From the NCBI GenBank assembly GCA_028289505.1, contig JANQPK010000302.1:1-22812 (forward strand): 22,812 nt of DNA. Direction: 5' to 3'. The stretch comes from Cyclobacteriaceae bacterium (GTDB lineage Bacteria > Bacteroidota > Bacteroidia > Cytophagales > Cyclobacteriaceae). The notes under the pieces were generated by a model. The model saw nothing but the letters and a program-made list of their open reading frames with translations, was not told the DNA's origin and did no database searches. Every line of letters starts with the position of its first letter. Position 1 is the stretch's first letter. A program made the translations under genes and the position numbers. Below are positions 16,098 through 22,812 of the stretch, piece after piece.

Positions 16098-18503
16098 ATG
16101 ATGACTTCAAAACTTCGCCATATGAATGGTCTTAACTTTTCCAATCAGGTACTCCCAGTTCAAGGTTCATCTATCACCAGGATACTTCTGATTTTTCTTT
16201 TAGTATCATGTTCACAGACTTCTGAACTAGACCAGCTACCAAAAAGCGATACCCAGACGGCAGCAGAAAGTCTGGTTCAGTATGTAAATCCCCTAATGGG
16301 AACGGATTCAAAATATAGTTTGTCTAATGGCAATACTTATCCAGCGATCGCCACACCTTGGGGCATGAATTTCTGGACTCCCATGACCAGCAAAATGGGA
16401 GATGGTTGGACCTATAAGTACAATGAAAATAAAATCAGGGGCATAAAACAGACACACCAGCCCAGCCCCTGGTTAAATGACTATGCAGCATTCTCCTTAA
16501 TGGCAGTAACGGGTGACTTAAAATACCAGGAGGATGAACGGGAATCATGGTTTTCTCATAAAGCTGAAGTATCCAAACCACATTACTACAGTGTATATCT
16601 GGCAGATTATGATGTTACTATGGAGGTATCACCGACCGAACGAGCAGCTCATTTCAGATTCACTTTTCCCGAACAGGATTTCTCCTATATTCTACTGGAT
16701 GCTTTTGAGAAGGGATCAAAGGTTGAGATCATACCTGAGCAAAGAAAGATTGTGGGTTATTCTCGCTATAACCACGGTGGTGTTCCGGATAACTTTCATA
16801 ACTATTGGGTGGCCGAATTTGATCACGATTTTGAAATAACCCACACCTGGAATGATCAATGGAAACTGAGCAAAGATCAGCTGGAAGCAGCAGGAGACCA
16901 TGTGGGGGCTATTATCGGTTTCAAAACTCAAAAAGGAGAGCAGGTACAGGTTAAAGTAGCTTCCTCATTCATCAGTGAAGCACAAGCCCAACTAAACTTA
17001 AGCAGTGAGATCGGAAACGATTCCTTTGAAACCACCAGACAAAAAGCGCTGCAGGCATGGGAAAAAGAGTTAAGCAGAATTACTATTCAGGATGATAACC
17101 TTGATAATATCCGAACCTTCTATTCTTGCCTCTACCGTGTATTGCTGTTCCCCAGGCAATTTCACGAAATAGATGCCGATGCTCAAATCGTGCATTACAG
17201 CCCCTACAACGGTAAAGTGCTGCCTGGTCGCATGTTCACCGATAACGGTTTTTGGGATACTTTCAGAGCGGTATTTCCCTTTTTCACCCTGATGTATCCG
17301 GAACTCAATGGCCAGATCATGGAAGGTCTGGTCAATACTTACCAAGAATCCGGCTGGTTACCGGAGTGGGCCAGTCCAGGTCACCGAAGCGTGATGATAG
17401 GATCCAACTCAGCGGTAAATATTGCCGACTCCTACCTGAAAGGGATTACTGGCTATGACGCAGAAATGCTCTATGAAGCTATGGTCAAGAATGCCACTAC
17501 CGATGAGGGAAGGCCAACCGATGCTAATGGTGGGGTTGTACAATCAGTGGGTCGTGAGGGTGTGGATTATTACAATTCACTGGGATATGTTCCCTATGAT
17601 GTAGGGATCAATGAAAATGCAGCACGCACTTTAGAATATGCATTTGCGGACTTTAATATCGCGCAAATGGCTAACAAATTAGGTAAGCATGAAGATGCTG
17701 CCTTGTATTTAAAGCGGGCTGAGAATTACAAAATGGTGTTTGACCAAGAGACTGGTTGGATGCGTGGTAGAAATCAGGACGGTAAATTTCAGTCACCCTT
17801 TAATTTGTTGAAGTGGGGAGATGCTTTTACCGAAGGAAACAGCATGCACTACACCTGGTCTGTGTTTCATGATATTCAGGGGCTTATCAATTTGATGGGA
17901 GGAGATGAAACCTTTGTGTCAAAATTAGATACTGTTTTTACCATGCCCCCTGATTTTGACGACTCCTATTATGGACATACTATCCATGAGATCAGGGAAA
18001 TGCAAATTGTAAATATGGGTAATTATGCTCATGGTAACCAACCCATACAGCACATGATCTATCTCTATAACTATGCTAATCAACCTTGGAAGACTCAGCA
18101 GCGTATTCGCGAAGTATTGACAAAATTGTACGCGGCTACTCCCGATGGATATTGTGGAGACGAAGATAATGGACAGACCTCTGCCTGGTATGTATTCAGT
18201 GCATTGGGTTTTTATCCGGTCACTCCGGGTACGGATCAGTATGTATTCGGCAGTCCTTTGTTTAAAAAAGCCAAGCTAAATTTTGAAAACGGCAACCAAC
18301 TCACCATTCAAGTCCCCAACAATAGTGCGTCTAACATTTACATAGCTGGGACCATGCTAAATGACAAGCGACATGACCATACTTGGATTAGTCACGGTCA
18401 ACTTCAGGCAGGAGGAACGCTGGAATTTGATATGGTTGAAAAGATGGACTCAGGATGGGGAACGGCAGATACTTCAGTGCCTTTTTCCATGACTGATCGA
18501 TAA
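16098..18503 (+). CDS. GH92 alpha-mannosidase, lipoprotein
   Basis: Calcium-dependent exo-alpha-mannosidase family (mostly alpha-1,2 in characterised Bacteroides enzymes), acting on mannan or N-glycan side chains outside the cytoplasm. A lipobox (LLVSC) follows a hydrophobic stretch at about residues 29-38, so surface or periplasmic lipid anchoring is likely; the N-terminal region before it is long, and ATG codon 9 is an alternative start. GH92 hallmarks: YVNPLMGTDS..LSNGNTYPAIATPWGM, TDNGFWDTFRAVFPFF, WLPEWASPGHRSVMIG, NQPIQHMIYLYNY and CGDEDNGQTSAWYVFSALGFYPV. The Asp pair D688/D690 in that last block corresponds to the catalytic-base Asp-x-Asp of the family. Ends VFGSPLF...KAKL and a C-terminal beta region. 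801 residues is normal. No SusC/SusD pair is in view, so this is not an evident polysaccharide utilisation locus. Confidence 0.96.
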   Translation: MMTSKLRHMNGLNFSNQVLPVQGSSITRILLIFLLVSCSQTSELDQLPKSDTQTAAESLVQYVNPLMGTDSKYSLSNGNTYPAIATPWGMNFWTPMTSKMGDGWTYKYNENKIRGIKQTHQPSPWLNDYAAFSLMAVTGDLKYQEDERESWFSHKAEVSKPHYYSVYLADYDVTMEVSPTERAAHFRFTFPEQDFSYILLDAFEKGSKVEIIPEQRKIVGYSRYNHGGVPDNFHNYWVAEFDHDFEITHTWNDQWKLSKDQLEAAGDHVGAIIGFKTQKGEQVQVKVASSFISEAQAQLNLSSEIGNDSFETTRQKALQAWEKELSRITIQDDNLDNIRTFYSCLYRVLLFPRQFHEIDADAQIVHYSPYNGKVLPGRMFTDNGFWDTFRAVFPFFTLMYPELNGQIMEGLVNTYQESGWLPEWASPGHRSVMIGSNSAVNIADSYLKGITGYDAEMLYEAMVKNATTDEGRPTDANGGVVQSVGREGVDYYNSLGYVPYDVGINENAARTLEYAFADFNIAQMANKLGKHEDAALYLKRAENYKMVFDQETGWMRGRNQDGKFQSPFNLLKWGDAFTEGNSMHYTWSVFHDIQGLINLMGGDETFVSKLDTVFTMPPDFDDSYYGHTIHEIREMQIVNMGNYAHGNQPIQHMIYLYNYANQPWKTQQRIREVLTKLYAATPDGYCGDEDNGQTSAWYVFSALGFYPVTPGTDQYVFGSPLFKKAKLNFENGNQLTIQVPNNSASNIYIAGTMLNDKRHDHTWISHGQLQAGGTLEFDMVEKMDSGWGTADTSVPFSMTDR

Positions 18504-18527
18504 AAAACTACAAACGATCAGTTTTAC
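18492..18527 (+). terminator. Terminator hairpin spanning two convergent stop codons
   Basis: ACTGATCG (18492-18499) pairs with CGATCAGT (18515-18522) around a 15-nt A-rich loop that contains both stop codons (mannosidase TAA at 18501, M48 stop at 18508-18510). It is followed on the + strand by TTTA. Because the stem is symmetric, both proteins end in T-D-R-type tails encoded by the same arms. Confidence 0.5.
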
Positions 18528-19689
18528 TCTTGATACTTTCAAATAACCCTTTTAGAGAAGGTTTGCCGTTAAAATTGGTAATTGATGAATCTAGCATCTC
18601 CCGCTCCAGGTATTCGATGCGGTTTTTAGGAGCGGGATGAGTGGAAAACACTGGTTCTGCTTTTTCCCAAAGTACTTGGCTAAATGTTTTGGCACTATCG
18701 TCAGTTATGAAGGAGCTTGTGGTGTCTACATCAATTCGTTCGGCTAAACTATCGCTGATGGAGTCTTGCAGGTGTGTAAATCTTTTGAATAGGTCAACCA
18801 TTCCTTGAGGGTCAATATTAGCCTCTATCATCAGTCTCATGCCGCTAATATCTGCCTCCTTTTCAAGAGTTCTGGAAAAAGATAGATTATTGATAAGATG
18901 GCTGTTTTCAATTATCACCGAGGAAAATCCACCTACATCACCAGTTAATATTGATATCAATAAGTAGGTGGACAGATTACGGCTAAGCATTCGGAGTGAA
19001 TGCCTGCCATTGATGTGTGAAACTTCATGAGCTAACAATGCCGCAAGCTCATCCTCTTTTTCAATTATTTCAAGGATCCCCGAATAGACCACAATGAATC
19101 CGCCTGGTAGGGCAAAAGCATTGGCTATGTCAGACTCTACCACCACAATCTGTACATTGTAATTGGATTCATAATCAAGCAGTTCATAGAAATCCTGAAC
19201 CAATTGGCTTCTGGAACTATCAACTTCCAGGTATTGCAAATAGGCCTGTTGCACATTTCGGCCTATATAGGTCTCATATTCTTCTGGGATGGTGCGTGCA
19301 AATACCTCCGCAAGCATAGGGGCTCCATAAAAGAAGAAAATCATGCTGAGCGCTACTAATGTAAAAACAAGGGCCATAAGACCCTTCCAACCAAAAGTGG
19401 TAAATGTATTATAGGTCGATTTATGAAAGGATGCATCAGGGTATTTGCCGATTATGTAATCAAGATCCTTTTGGCTGGACAATTCTAAGACTTCCTGAGG
19501 ATATTCACCATACTTAAGGTTAGTACTGGAAGTCCTTACCTCTAATCTGCTAATTTGTGATATTTCCCACAGGGTAGTGAGAGGTGATTGCTGTTCATCA
19601 ATGTACCTGATTTTAAGCTTATCAGCATGAAATTCAATTTCACAGTCTCGTCTCTTTGAGGTTTTACCATCATTAAAAAACGCTTTCAA
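18508..19689 (-). CDS. Membrane-anchored M48 family metalloprotease
   Basis: Zinc endopeptidase of the HtpX/Oma1/BepA (M48) clan. 393 residues: an N-terminal soluble domain (about 1-95, a beta-rich PH-like segment), one membrane helix (about 101-121), then the protease domain. The zinc site is HEVSH (221-225), with the third ligand probably E276 in LEKEAD. FALPGGFIVVYSGI (192-205) before the site and FSTHPAPKNRIEYLE near the C-terminus are also typical of M48. The start is TTG, 6 bp after the DUF898 stop codon and in the same frame; no other in-frame start lies between. Likely co-transcribed and translationally coupled with the DUF898 gene, and a role in envelope protein quality control with that partner is plausible but inferred. 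Confidence 0.93.
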   Translation of the reverse strand: MKAFFNDGKTSKRRDCEIEFHADKLKIRYIDEQQSPLTTLWEISQISRLEVRTSSTNLKYGEYPQEVLELSSQKDLDYIIGKYPDASFHKSTYNTFTTFGWKGLMALVFTLVALSMIFFFYGAPMLAEVFARTIPEEYETYIGRNVQQAYLQYLEVDSSRSQLVQDFYELLDYESNYNVQIVVVESDIANAFALPGGFIVVYSGILEIIEKEDELAALLAHEVSHINGRHSLRMLSRNLSTYLLISILTGDVGGFSSVIIENSHLINNLSFSRTLEKEADISGMRLMIEANIDPQGMVDLFKRFTHLQDSISDSLAERIDVDTTSSFITDDSAKTFSQVLWEKAEPVFSTHPAPKNRIEYLEREMLDSSITNFNGKPSLKGLFESIKSKTDRL

Positions 19690-19695
19690 GGCTGG

Positions 19696-20676
19696 TTAAA
19701 AATCAAGATCAAGTATATCACCCATATCGTCGCCTGTAGCATCTTTATAGGATTCCTCAGTTTGTTGAATTCCGTCAAAACTAAATCCAGGTGCAATGCT
19801 AATGGTCTCTACCAAGTACTTATGAATCATTAATTGCGCAATGGGTGTAGCTATTCCCAAGGTGATAACTATCAAACCGATGGCTTTTAATAAAACGACA
19901 AAGTACTTCCCACCGGATGCATTAGTCTCAAAATAGTACCTTCTCTCATTCTGGACTAAACTGGTGTTCTTAACATGAAACTTAAAGAACTCAATTATAG
20001 CCCAAGGAGTGTAGAGGTACAGTGTTATCATTACTAATAAACCTTGCAAGAACGCCAATCCCAGTAGTTGTCCTCCTTTACCGTCATAGGCTGCTGAAAC
20101 GTTCCCATATCTGGCATGTTCAAGTATATATTTTCTAATGTTTACTTCTAGCCAAAAGCCATAAATTCCAAATGTTATGATGGTAAACAGGAAATCCCTA
20201 GTGGTTAATCCATAGAATTCCTTAAGCTTACCTCTATACCCAAGGTATATACCTCTCAAACTGGTTCTGGAAAATCGGTAACGCGCCATTCCGTGAATGG
20301 CCAAGGGGACCAGCAAAAGAATCAACAGATAGGCCGATAATACTGCCCAGACTAACATTTCAGGTGGAATGAACAGAGGACCAAAGTTTAGAACTAGCAG
20401 TAAACCACCTAAGATCAGGTAAGCTTTAATGAACCCTTTAAACATTTCTTTCCCGGTACCATGCCACTCAAATCTAGAACCTGCAATCTCAGTTTCTTGC
20501 CATAGAAACTTTCGTATAGCACATTTAGCCCATGGATTGTATATACCGAGCGTTACAATAGTCAACAGTATGTTATAAAGCCATAATCCCAGGTACTGCT
20601 TGTAACTGCCCACAAATTTTACACTATGCTCATCAGAACTTCTATAATGTTTTACTGCTTGAGTTGCTTGTTCCAT
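19696..20676 (-). CDS. DUF898 (YjgN-like) multi-pass membrane protein
   Basis: 326 residues with two internally similar halves. The first repeat has LGLWLYNILLTIVTLGIYNPWAKCAIRKFLWQET and SRFEWHGTGKEMFKGFI. The second has YGLTTRDFLFTIITFGIYGFWLEVNIRKYI followed by 'YDGKGGQLLGLAFLQGLLVMITLYLYTPWAIIEFFKFHVKNT'. A third TLGIATPIAQLMIHKYLVETI block lies near the end. The recurrent T-x-GIY/T-P-W-(A)..R.K(Y/F) pattern and G-(T/K)-G are the DUF898/YjgN signature; six or more membrane segments are visible. The C-terminus is acidic (DDMGDILDLDF). The biochemical role of DUF898 is not established. It is the first gene of a two-gene unit with the M48 protease; a TAnnTTTG match lies 26 bp before the ATG. 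Confidence 0.9.
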   Translation of the reverse strand: MEQATQAVKHYRSSDEHSVKFVGSYKQYLGLWLYNILLTIVTLGIYNPWAKCAIRKFLWQETEIAGSRFEWHGTGKEMFKGFIKAYLILGGLLLVLNFGPLFIPPEMLVWAVLSAYLLILLLVPLAIHGMARYRFSRTSLRGIYLGYRGKLKEFYGLTTRDFLFTIITFGIYGFWLEVNIRKYILEHARYGNVSAAYDGKGGQLLGLAFLQGLLVMITLYLYTPWAIIEFFKFHVKNTSLVQNERRYYFETNASGGKYFVVLLKAIGLIVITLGIATPIAQLMIHKYLVETISIAPGFSFDGIQQTEESYKDATGDDMGDILDLDF

Positions 20677-20701
20677 GTTATAAATAAGTTAGCTTTTACT
20701 T

Positions 20702-20709
20702 CAAAGCTA
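20702..20709 (-). promoter_or_regulatory. Probable -7 element of the DUF898-M48 unit
   Basis: The minus strand reads TAGCTTTG, an exact TAnnTTTG match 26 bp before the ATG. No -33 TTG at the usual 19-21 bp spacing was found (the nearest TTG is 14 bp upstream), so this is only a candidate. Confidence 0.4.
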
Positions 20710-20750
20710 GATAATTGCATAACCAATAAATCGCTAATATATCACCGCAT

Positions 20751-20774
20751 ATTACATGCGCAATCGAATGTAAT
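20751..20774. promoter_or_regulatory. 24-bp dyad, possible operator
   Basis: ATTACAT (20751-20757) and ATGTAAT (20768-20774) are perfect 7-bp inverted arms 10 bp apart. CG pairs with CG inside the spacer (20759-20760 and 20765-20766), with one mismatch between. It lies 75 bp upstream of the DUF898 start, upstream of the candidate promoter. Confidence 0.4.
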
Positions 20775-21051
20775 CATGTGACCGGAAATAGGAGGAGTAC
20801 TTTGTCTCCTAATCACTGCCTAAGGGTATGATACAGTGTTATTTCTGTATTTAATTGATTTTCAAATGTTTGCTATTTCATAGTTTTATATCAAACTTGA
20901 ATAGTTTACTGGAAGCTTTTTAGCCTAACCAACCGTTTTTCAAGGAAAACATTCAATATGGCTTAAATTCTATCTGGATAGATCATTGTATGATTGAATG
21001 AATCGTTCTAATAATAGCTGTACCAACAGTTAACCAATATCATAAACACCA

Positions 21052-21630
21052 ATGAAACATATAGTACTCCTCTTTCTATTCCCGGTATTAGCGAATAATA
21101 CCTATTCCCAAGTTGACAGTCTGTCCAATGGTGATATTCAGGAACGGAACAAACAAATAGCTCGAAACTTCTATCAGGATCTATGGTTCACTAGCAATAC
21201 CGATAAATACCAGCAGTATGTAGCTGATGAATACATCGTACACGATATTGGAGACCGCAAGGGAGTAGTGGAACCTGCTGTAGAACAGAAAAGAATTGCA
21301 GACCTATTTTGGGAAAATGGAACTTGGGATTCACATATTAATTACCAGATAGCTGATGGCGATCTGGTGGCGACTCGCTGGGAAGCAACCTTCAACCCTT
21401 CAACTTTACTAGGGAGGATATTGTTTGGTTCCGGTACCATTCCAATCATCAATGTTTTTAGAATTAATGATGAAGGGAAGATTATAGAAATCTGGAACCA
21501 CAGGCACGATATAGACACACCGCAAACTATGATATTCACCATCAAAGGTTTCTTAATGGGTTTATTAATTGCCCTGATTCCTACCATTATTTCGGTAAGA
21601 CTAAAAAGAAAATTGAAAGCGATTCAATAA
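21052..21630 (+). CDS. SnoaL/NTF2-like protein with signal peptide and C-terminal membrane anchor
   Basis: 192 residues. A signal peptide is followed by a SnoaL-like (NTF2 superfamily) domain at about 30-155: ERNKQIARNFYQDLW, YVADEYIVHDIGDRKGVVEPAVEQKRIADLF, YQIADGDLVATRWEATF, INVFRINDEGKIIEIWNHRHDID. The order 'N...a..fy..l......y...d.yi.Hd......G......f......d...v.DGD.V..rw....G.....g......i.vfRi.dGKI.E.W...D' is characteristic. Unusually, it ends in a hydrophobic helix and basic tail (about 162-190, ending SVRLKRKLKAIQ), a C-terminal anchor that would leave the NTF2 domain outside the cytoplasm. The ligand or reaction cannot be inferred; many family members are non-enzymatic or cyclases. 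It converges on an alpha/beta-hydrolase gene 73 bp away. Confidence 0.78.
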   Translation: MKHIVLLFLFPVLANNTYSQVDSLSNGDIQERNKQIARNFYQDLWFTSNTDKYQQYVADEYIVHDIGDRKGVVEPAVEQKRIADLFWENGTWDSHINYQIADGDLVATRWEATFNPSTLLGRILFGSGTIPIINVFRINDEGKIIEIWNHRHDIDTPQTMIFTIKGFLMGLLIALIPTIISVRLKRKLKAIQ

Positions 21631-21649
21631 CGTTCAATATTGAATTTTC
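21622..21649 (+). terminator. Weak AT-stem terminator of the SnoaL-like gene
   Basis: ATTCAATA (21622-21629) pairs with TATTGAAT (21638-21645) around an 8-nt loop, followed by TTTT. The right arm also belongs to a perfect 12-bp palindrome, TTCAATATTGAA (21633-21644). The stem overlaps the stop codon and is A/T-only apart from two pairs, so it is weak. Confidence 0.4.
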
Positions 21650-21703
21650 ATCAATAGTTTTAACCGTTGTTTCACCAGCCATCTAATCCACCGGTAATAT
21701 GTC

Positions 21704-22747
21704 TTATTGTGCACTAACAATTTTCTTTACCACCTGGTACTGTTTGTGAACTATCGATTGATTAAAACCATGAGCGGCGTCATCTATCAAGTAATATGCT
21801 TTGGTTGGAGCTACTATGCTATCAAAATAGGGTTTGCTTAATTCAAATGGAGTCAATATATCATGTTCACCTTGTATGAGATATAACGGGATTTCAAACT
21901 CAAGACCATCCTGATTAAAATCAACTTCAGATACCATTGATTTTATAGCTAGTTTTTCAAATCCAACGAAATAACAAAAAGAATAATCATCCCCTTCAAA
22001 TCGATTTTTACTGTCAATTTCATTATCGTACTCGGGATCTAGCTTGAACCAAGTGTCAGGTGCTGGAGTTGAATTAGCTTTTTCGTATTTCTTGACAATT
22101 CGCAATAACTGCCCATAGCTTTTTGCGTGGTTGTAGGGTGGAGCACCCAAAGACTCAAGTTTTTCTATGGCATCGATATCATCGGCATTTTTTGCCATTG
22201 TATATACTTTTTGATAAGCGAAAAGAAAGCCTTTGGTAGGGTTGACAATTTGTGAATGACCAACATATGCATAAAAAAGCTCTGGATTACTCAAAGCCAT
22301 TTCGGTGCCTAGCAGAGAGCCCCAAGAGCTACCAACAAGTATCACCTTCTCCTTATCTAGGTAGCCAATAAGGTATTCGGTGACTTCGATTCCGTCTTTG
22401 GTCATCTGCTCTACGGTCAGTGGATTTGCTTTTAAGTATTCTTCATTTAATTGTGCCAGAGCATTGCGGCCGTAGGTTCTTCCCGCGCCTCGTTGATCCC
22501 AATTAACCAAAACAAATTCTTCTTCCCATTTGCCATAAATCGCGTTATCATATTGACTCATGGAACTGCCAGGGCCCCCATGAATAAAAAGTACAACTGG
22601 TTTGCTTCTGTCTTTTCCTTTAATCGTTATCCATTGTTCAATACCTCCGATGGGAATGTACCTTGCTTCATTGATTGGACTATGCTGGCAGAATGAAAAA
22701 TGGGTATTTAAGAGTACCGGAATAATGCTTAGGAACAGGATTTTCAT
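21704..22747 (-). CDS. Exported alpha/beta hydrolase, proline iminopeptidase-type
   Basis: Serine hydrolase of the S33/proline iminopeptidase-like group, probably periplasmic or secreted. The chosen start is the ATG at 22747 (347 residues), because it gives a clean signal peptide (MKILFLSIIPVLLNTHFSFCQ); upstream codons in the same frame add 20 residues without that character. Motifs: HGGPG oxyanion loop (56-60), WDQRGAGRT (83-91), GSSWGSLLG nucleophile elbow with Ser141, QGEHDILTP with the catalytic Asp, and DDAAHGFN with the catalytic His. A helical cap domain lies between the elbow and the Asp. The substrate is unknown: family members include aminopeptidases, tripeptidyl peptidases and esterases. 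Nothing nearby specifies it. Confidence 0.92.
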   Translation of the reverse strand: MKILFLSIIPVLLNTHFSFCQHSPINEARYIPIGGIEQWITIKGKDRSKPVVLFIHGGPGSSMSQYDNAIYGKWEEEFVLVNWDQRGAGRTYGRNALAQLNEEYLKANPLTVEQMTKDGIEVTEYLIGYLDKEKVILVGSSWGSLLGTEMALSNPELFYAYVGHSQIVNPTKGFLFAYQKVYTMAKNADDIDAIEKLESLGAPPYNHAKSYGQLLRIVKKYEKANSTPAPDTWFKLDPEYDNEIDSKNRFEGDDYSFCYFVGFEKLAIKSMVSEVDFNQDGLEFEIPLYLIQGEHDILTPFELSKPYFDSIVAPTKAYYLIDDAAHGFNQSIVHKQYQVVKKIVSAQ

Positions 22748-22812
22748 AGGAGTGTAACTGATTAAGGCATATAGTCGGAGTTTACAATAAGATCTGGCGA
22801 CCCGCAAGTTCC

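Larger units (their letters stand above)
20677..21051. other. 375-bp divergent intergenic region with several dyad repeats, no gene seen
   Basis: AT-rich gap between the DUF898 gene (-) and the SnoaL-like gene (+), without an ORF of useful length or an RNA gene I recognise. It holds four inverted repeats: 20751-20774, 20789-20811 (TAGGAG/CTCCTA), 20861-20901 (TTCAA..GTTTG with CAAACTTGAA) and 20982-20994 (ATCAT/ATGAT). There is one promoter-like element facing DUF898 and no clear TAnnTTTG facing the + strand gene. By size it could hold two promoters and operators or a small RNA. Confidence 0.5.

Noticed and set aside
20798..20804. TACTTTG as a -7 element for the SnoaL-like gene
   Set aside because: One base short of consensus, about 250 bp from the start codon and inside a hairpin loop.
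22748..22807. 20-residue N-terminal extension of the alpha/beta hydrolase
   Set aside because: The extension is basic and would precede an otherwise normal signal peptide; the internal ATG at 22747 is the better start.

Overview
The window looks like a chromosomal segment of a Bacteroidota bacterium, probably a marine or soil member of the Cytophagales. Three things point there. Gene content is typical of the phylum: ADGF-type adenosine deaminase, NUP lipoprotein, GH92 mannosidase, an AsmA-like giant protein and two MscS channels. Purine-rich Shine-Dalgarno sequences are largely absent. Good matches to the Bacteroidota promoter (TTTG or TTG, about 19-21 bp, then TAnnTTTG) occur before the tRNA gene and gapA. 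The phylum assignment is inference; the lineage within it is a guess. I see no phage, insertion sequence, integrase, CRISPR array or defence cassette.

Layout. (1) 1-979: the 3' end of a Glu-rich coiled-coil protein, cut by the window edge. (2) 1089-5213: a purine module made of an NCS2 purine permease (-), divergent from a secreted ADGF-type adenosine deaminase (+), followed by a NUP-family lipoprotein (+). Together they could turn extracellular adenosine into inosine, then hypoxanthine, and import the base. (3) 5206-8538 (-): gapA, a strong terminator, queA and a short MscS channel. (4) 8603-12564 (+): a SLOG-fold 'molybdenum carrier' protein overlapping by ATGA with an 1150-residue AsmA/DUF748-like membrane-anchored protein. 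(5) 12561-14930 (-): a large MscK-like MscS channel. (6) 15043-15167: tRNA-Glu(TTC) with a near-consensus promoter and a perfect-stem terminator. (7) 15317-18503 (+): an unrecognised exported protein and a GH92 lipoprotein alpha-mannosidase. (8) 18508-20676 (-): a DUF898/YjgN membrane protein and an M48 metalloprotease, in the same frame and separated by one stop codon. (9) 21052-22747: a membrane-anchored SnoaL/NTF2-like protein (+) and, convergent to it, an exported proline-iminopeptidase-type alpha/beta hydrolase (-).

Packing is tight. Three convergent pairs have overlapping or nearly touching stop codons (5206-5213, 12561-12564, 18503/18508), and one terminator spans both stops. Several starts are not ATG (TTG for the NCS2 permease and M48 protease, GTG for the deaminase).

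The signal least explained by ordinary genes is a set of intergenic heptanucleotide tandem runs. The units differ (ACAGTAG, ACAATTA, ATAACTC, TTCAATG, CTCCATG, AATATCG) but the 7-bp period is kept. They sit at gene ends in the first 7.5 kb, and one run encodes the last residues of the adenosine deaminase. No previously undescribed multi-gene system is evident; the best functional leads are the purine-scavenging locus and the DUF898-M48 pair.
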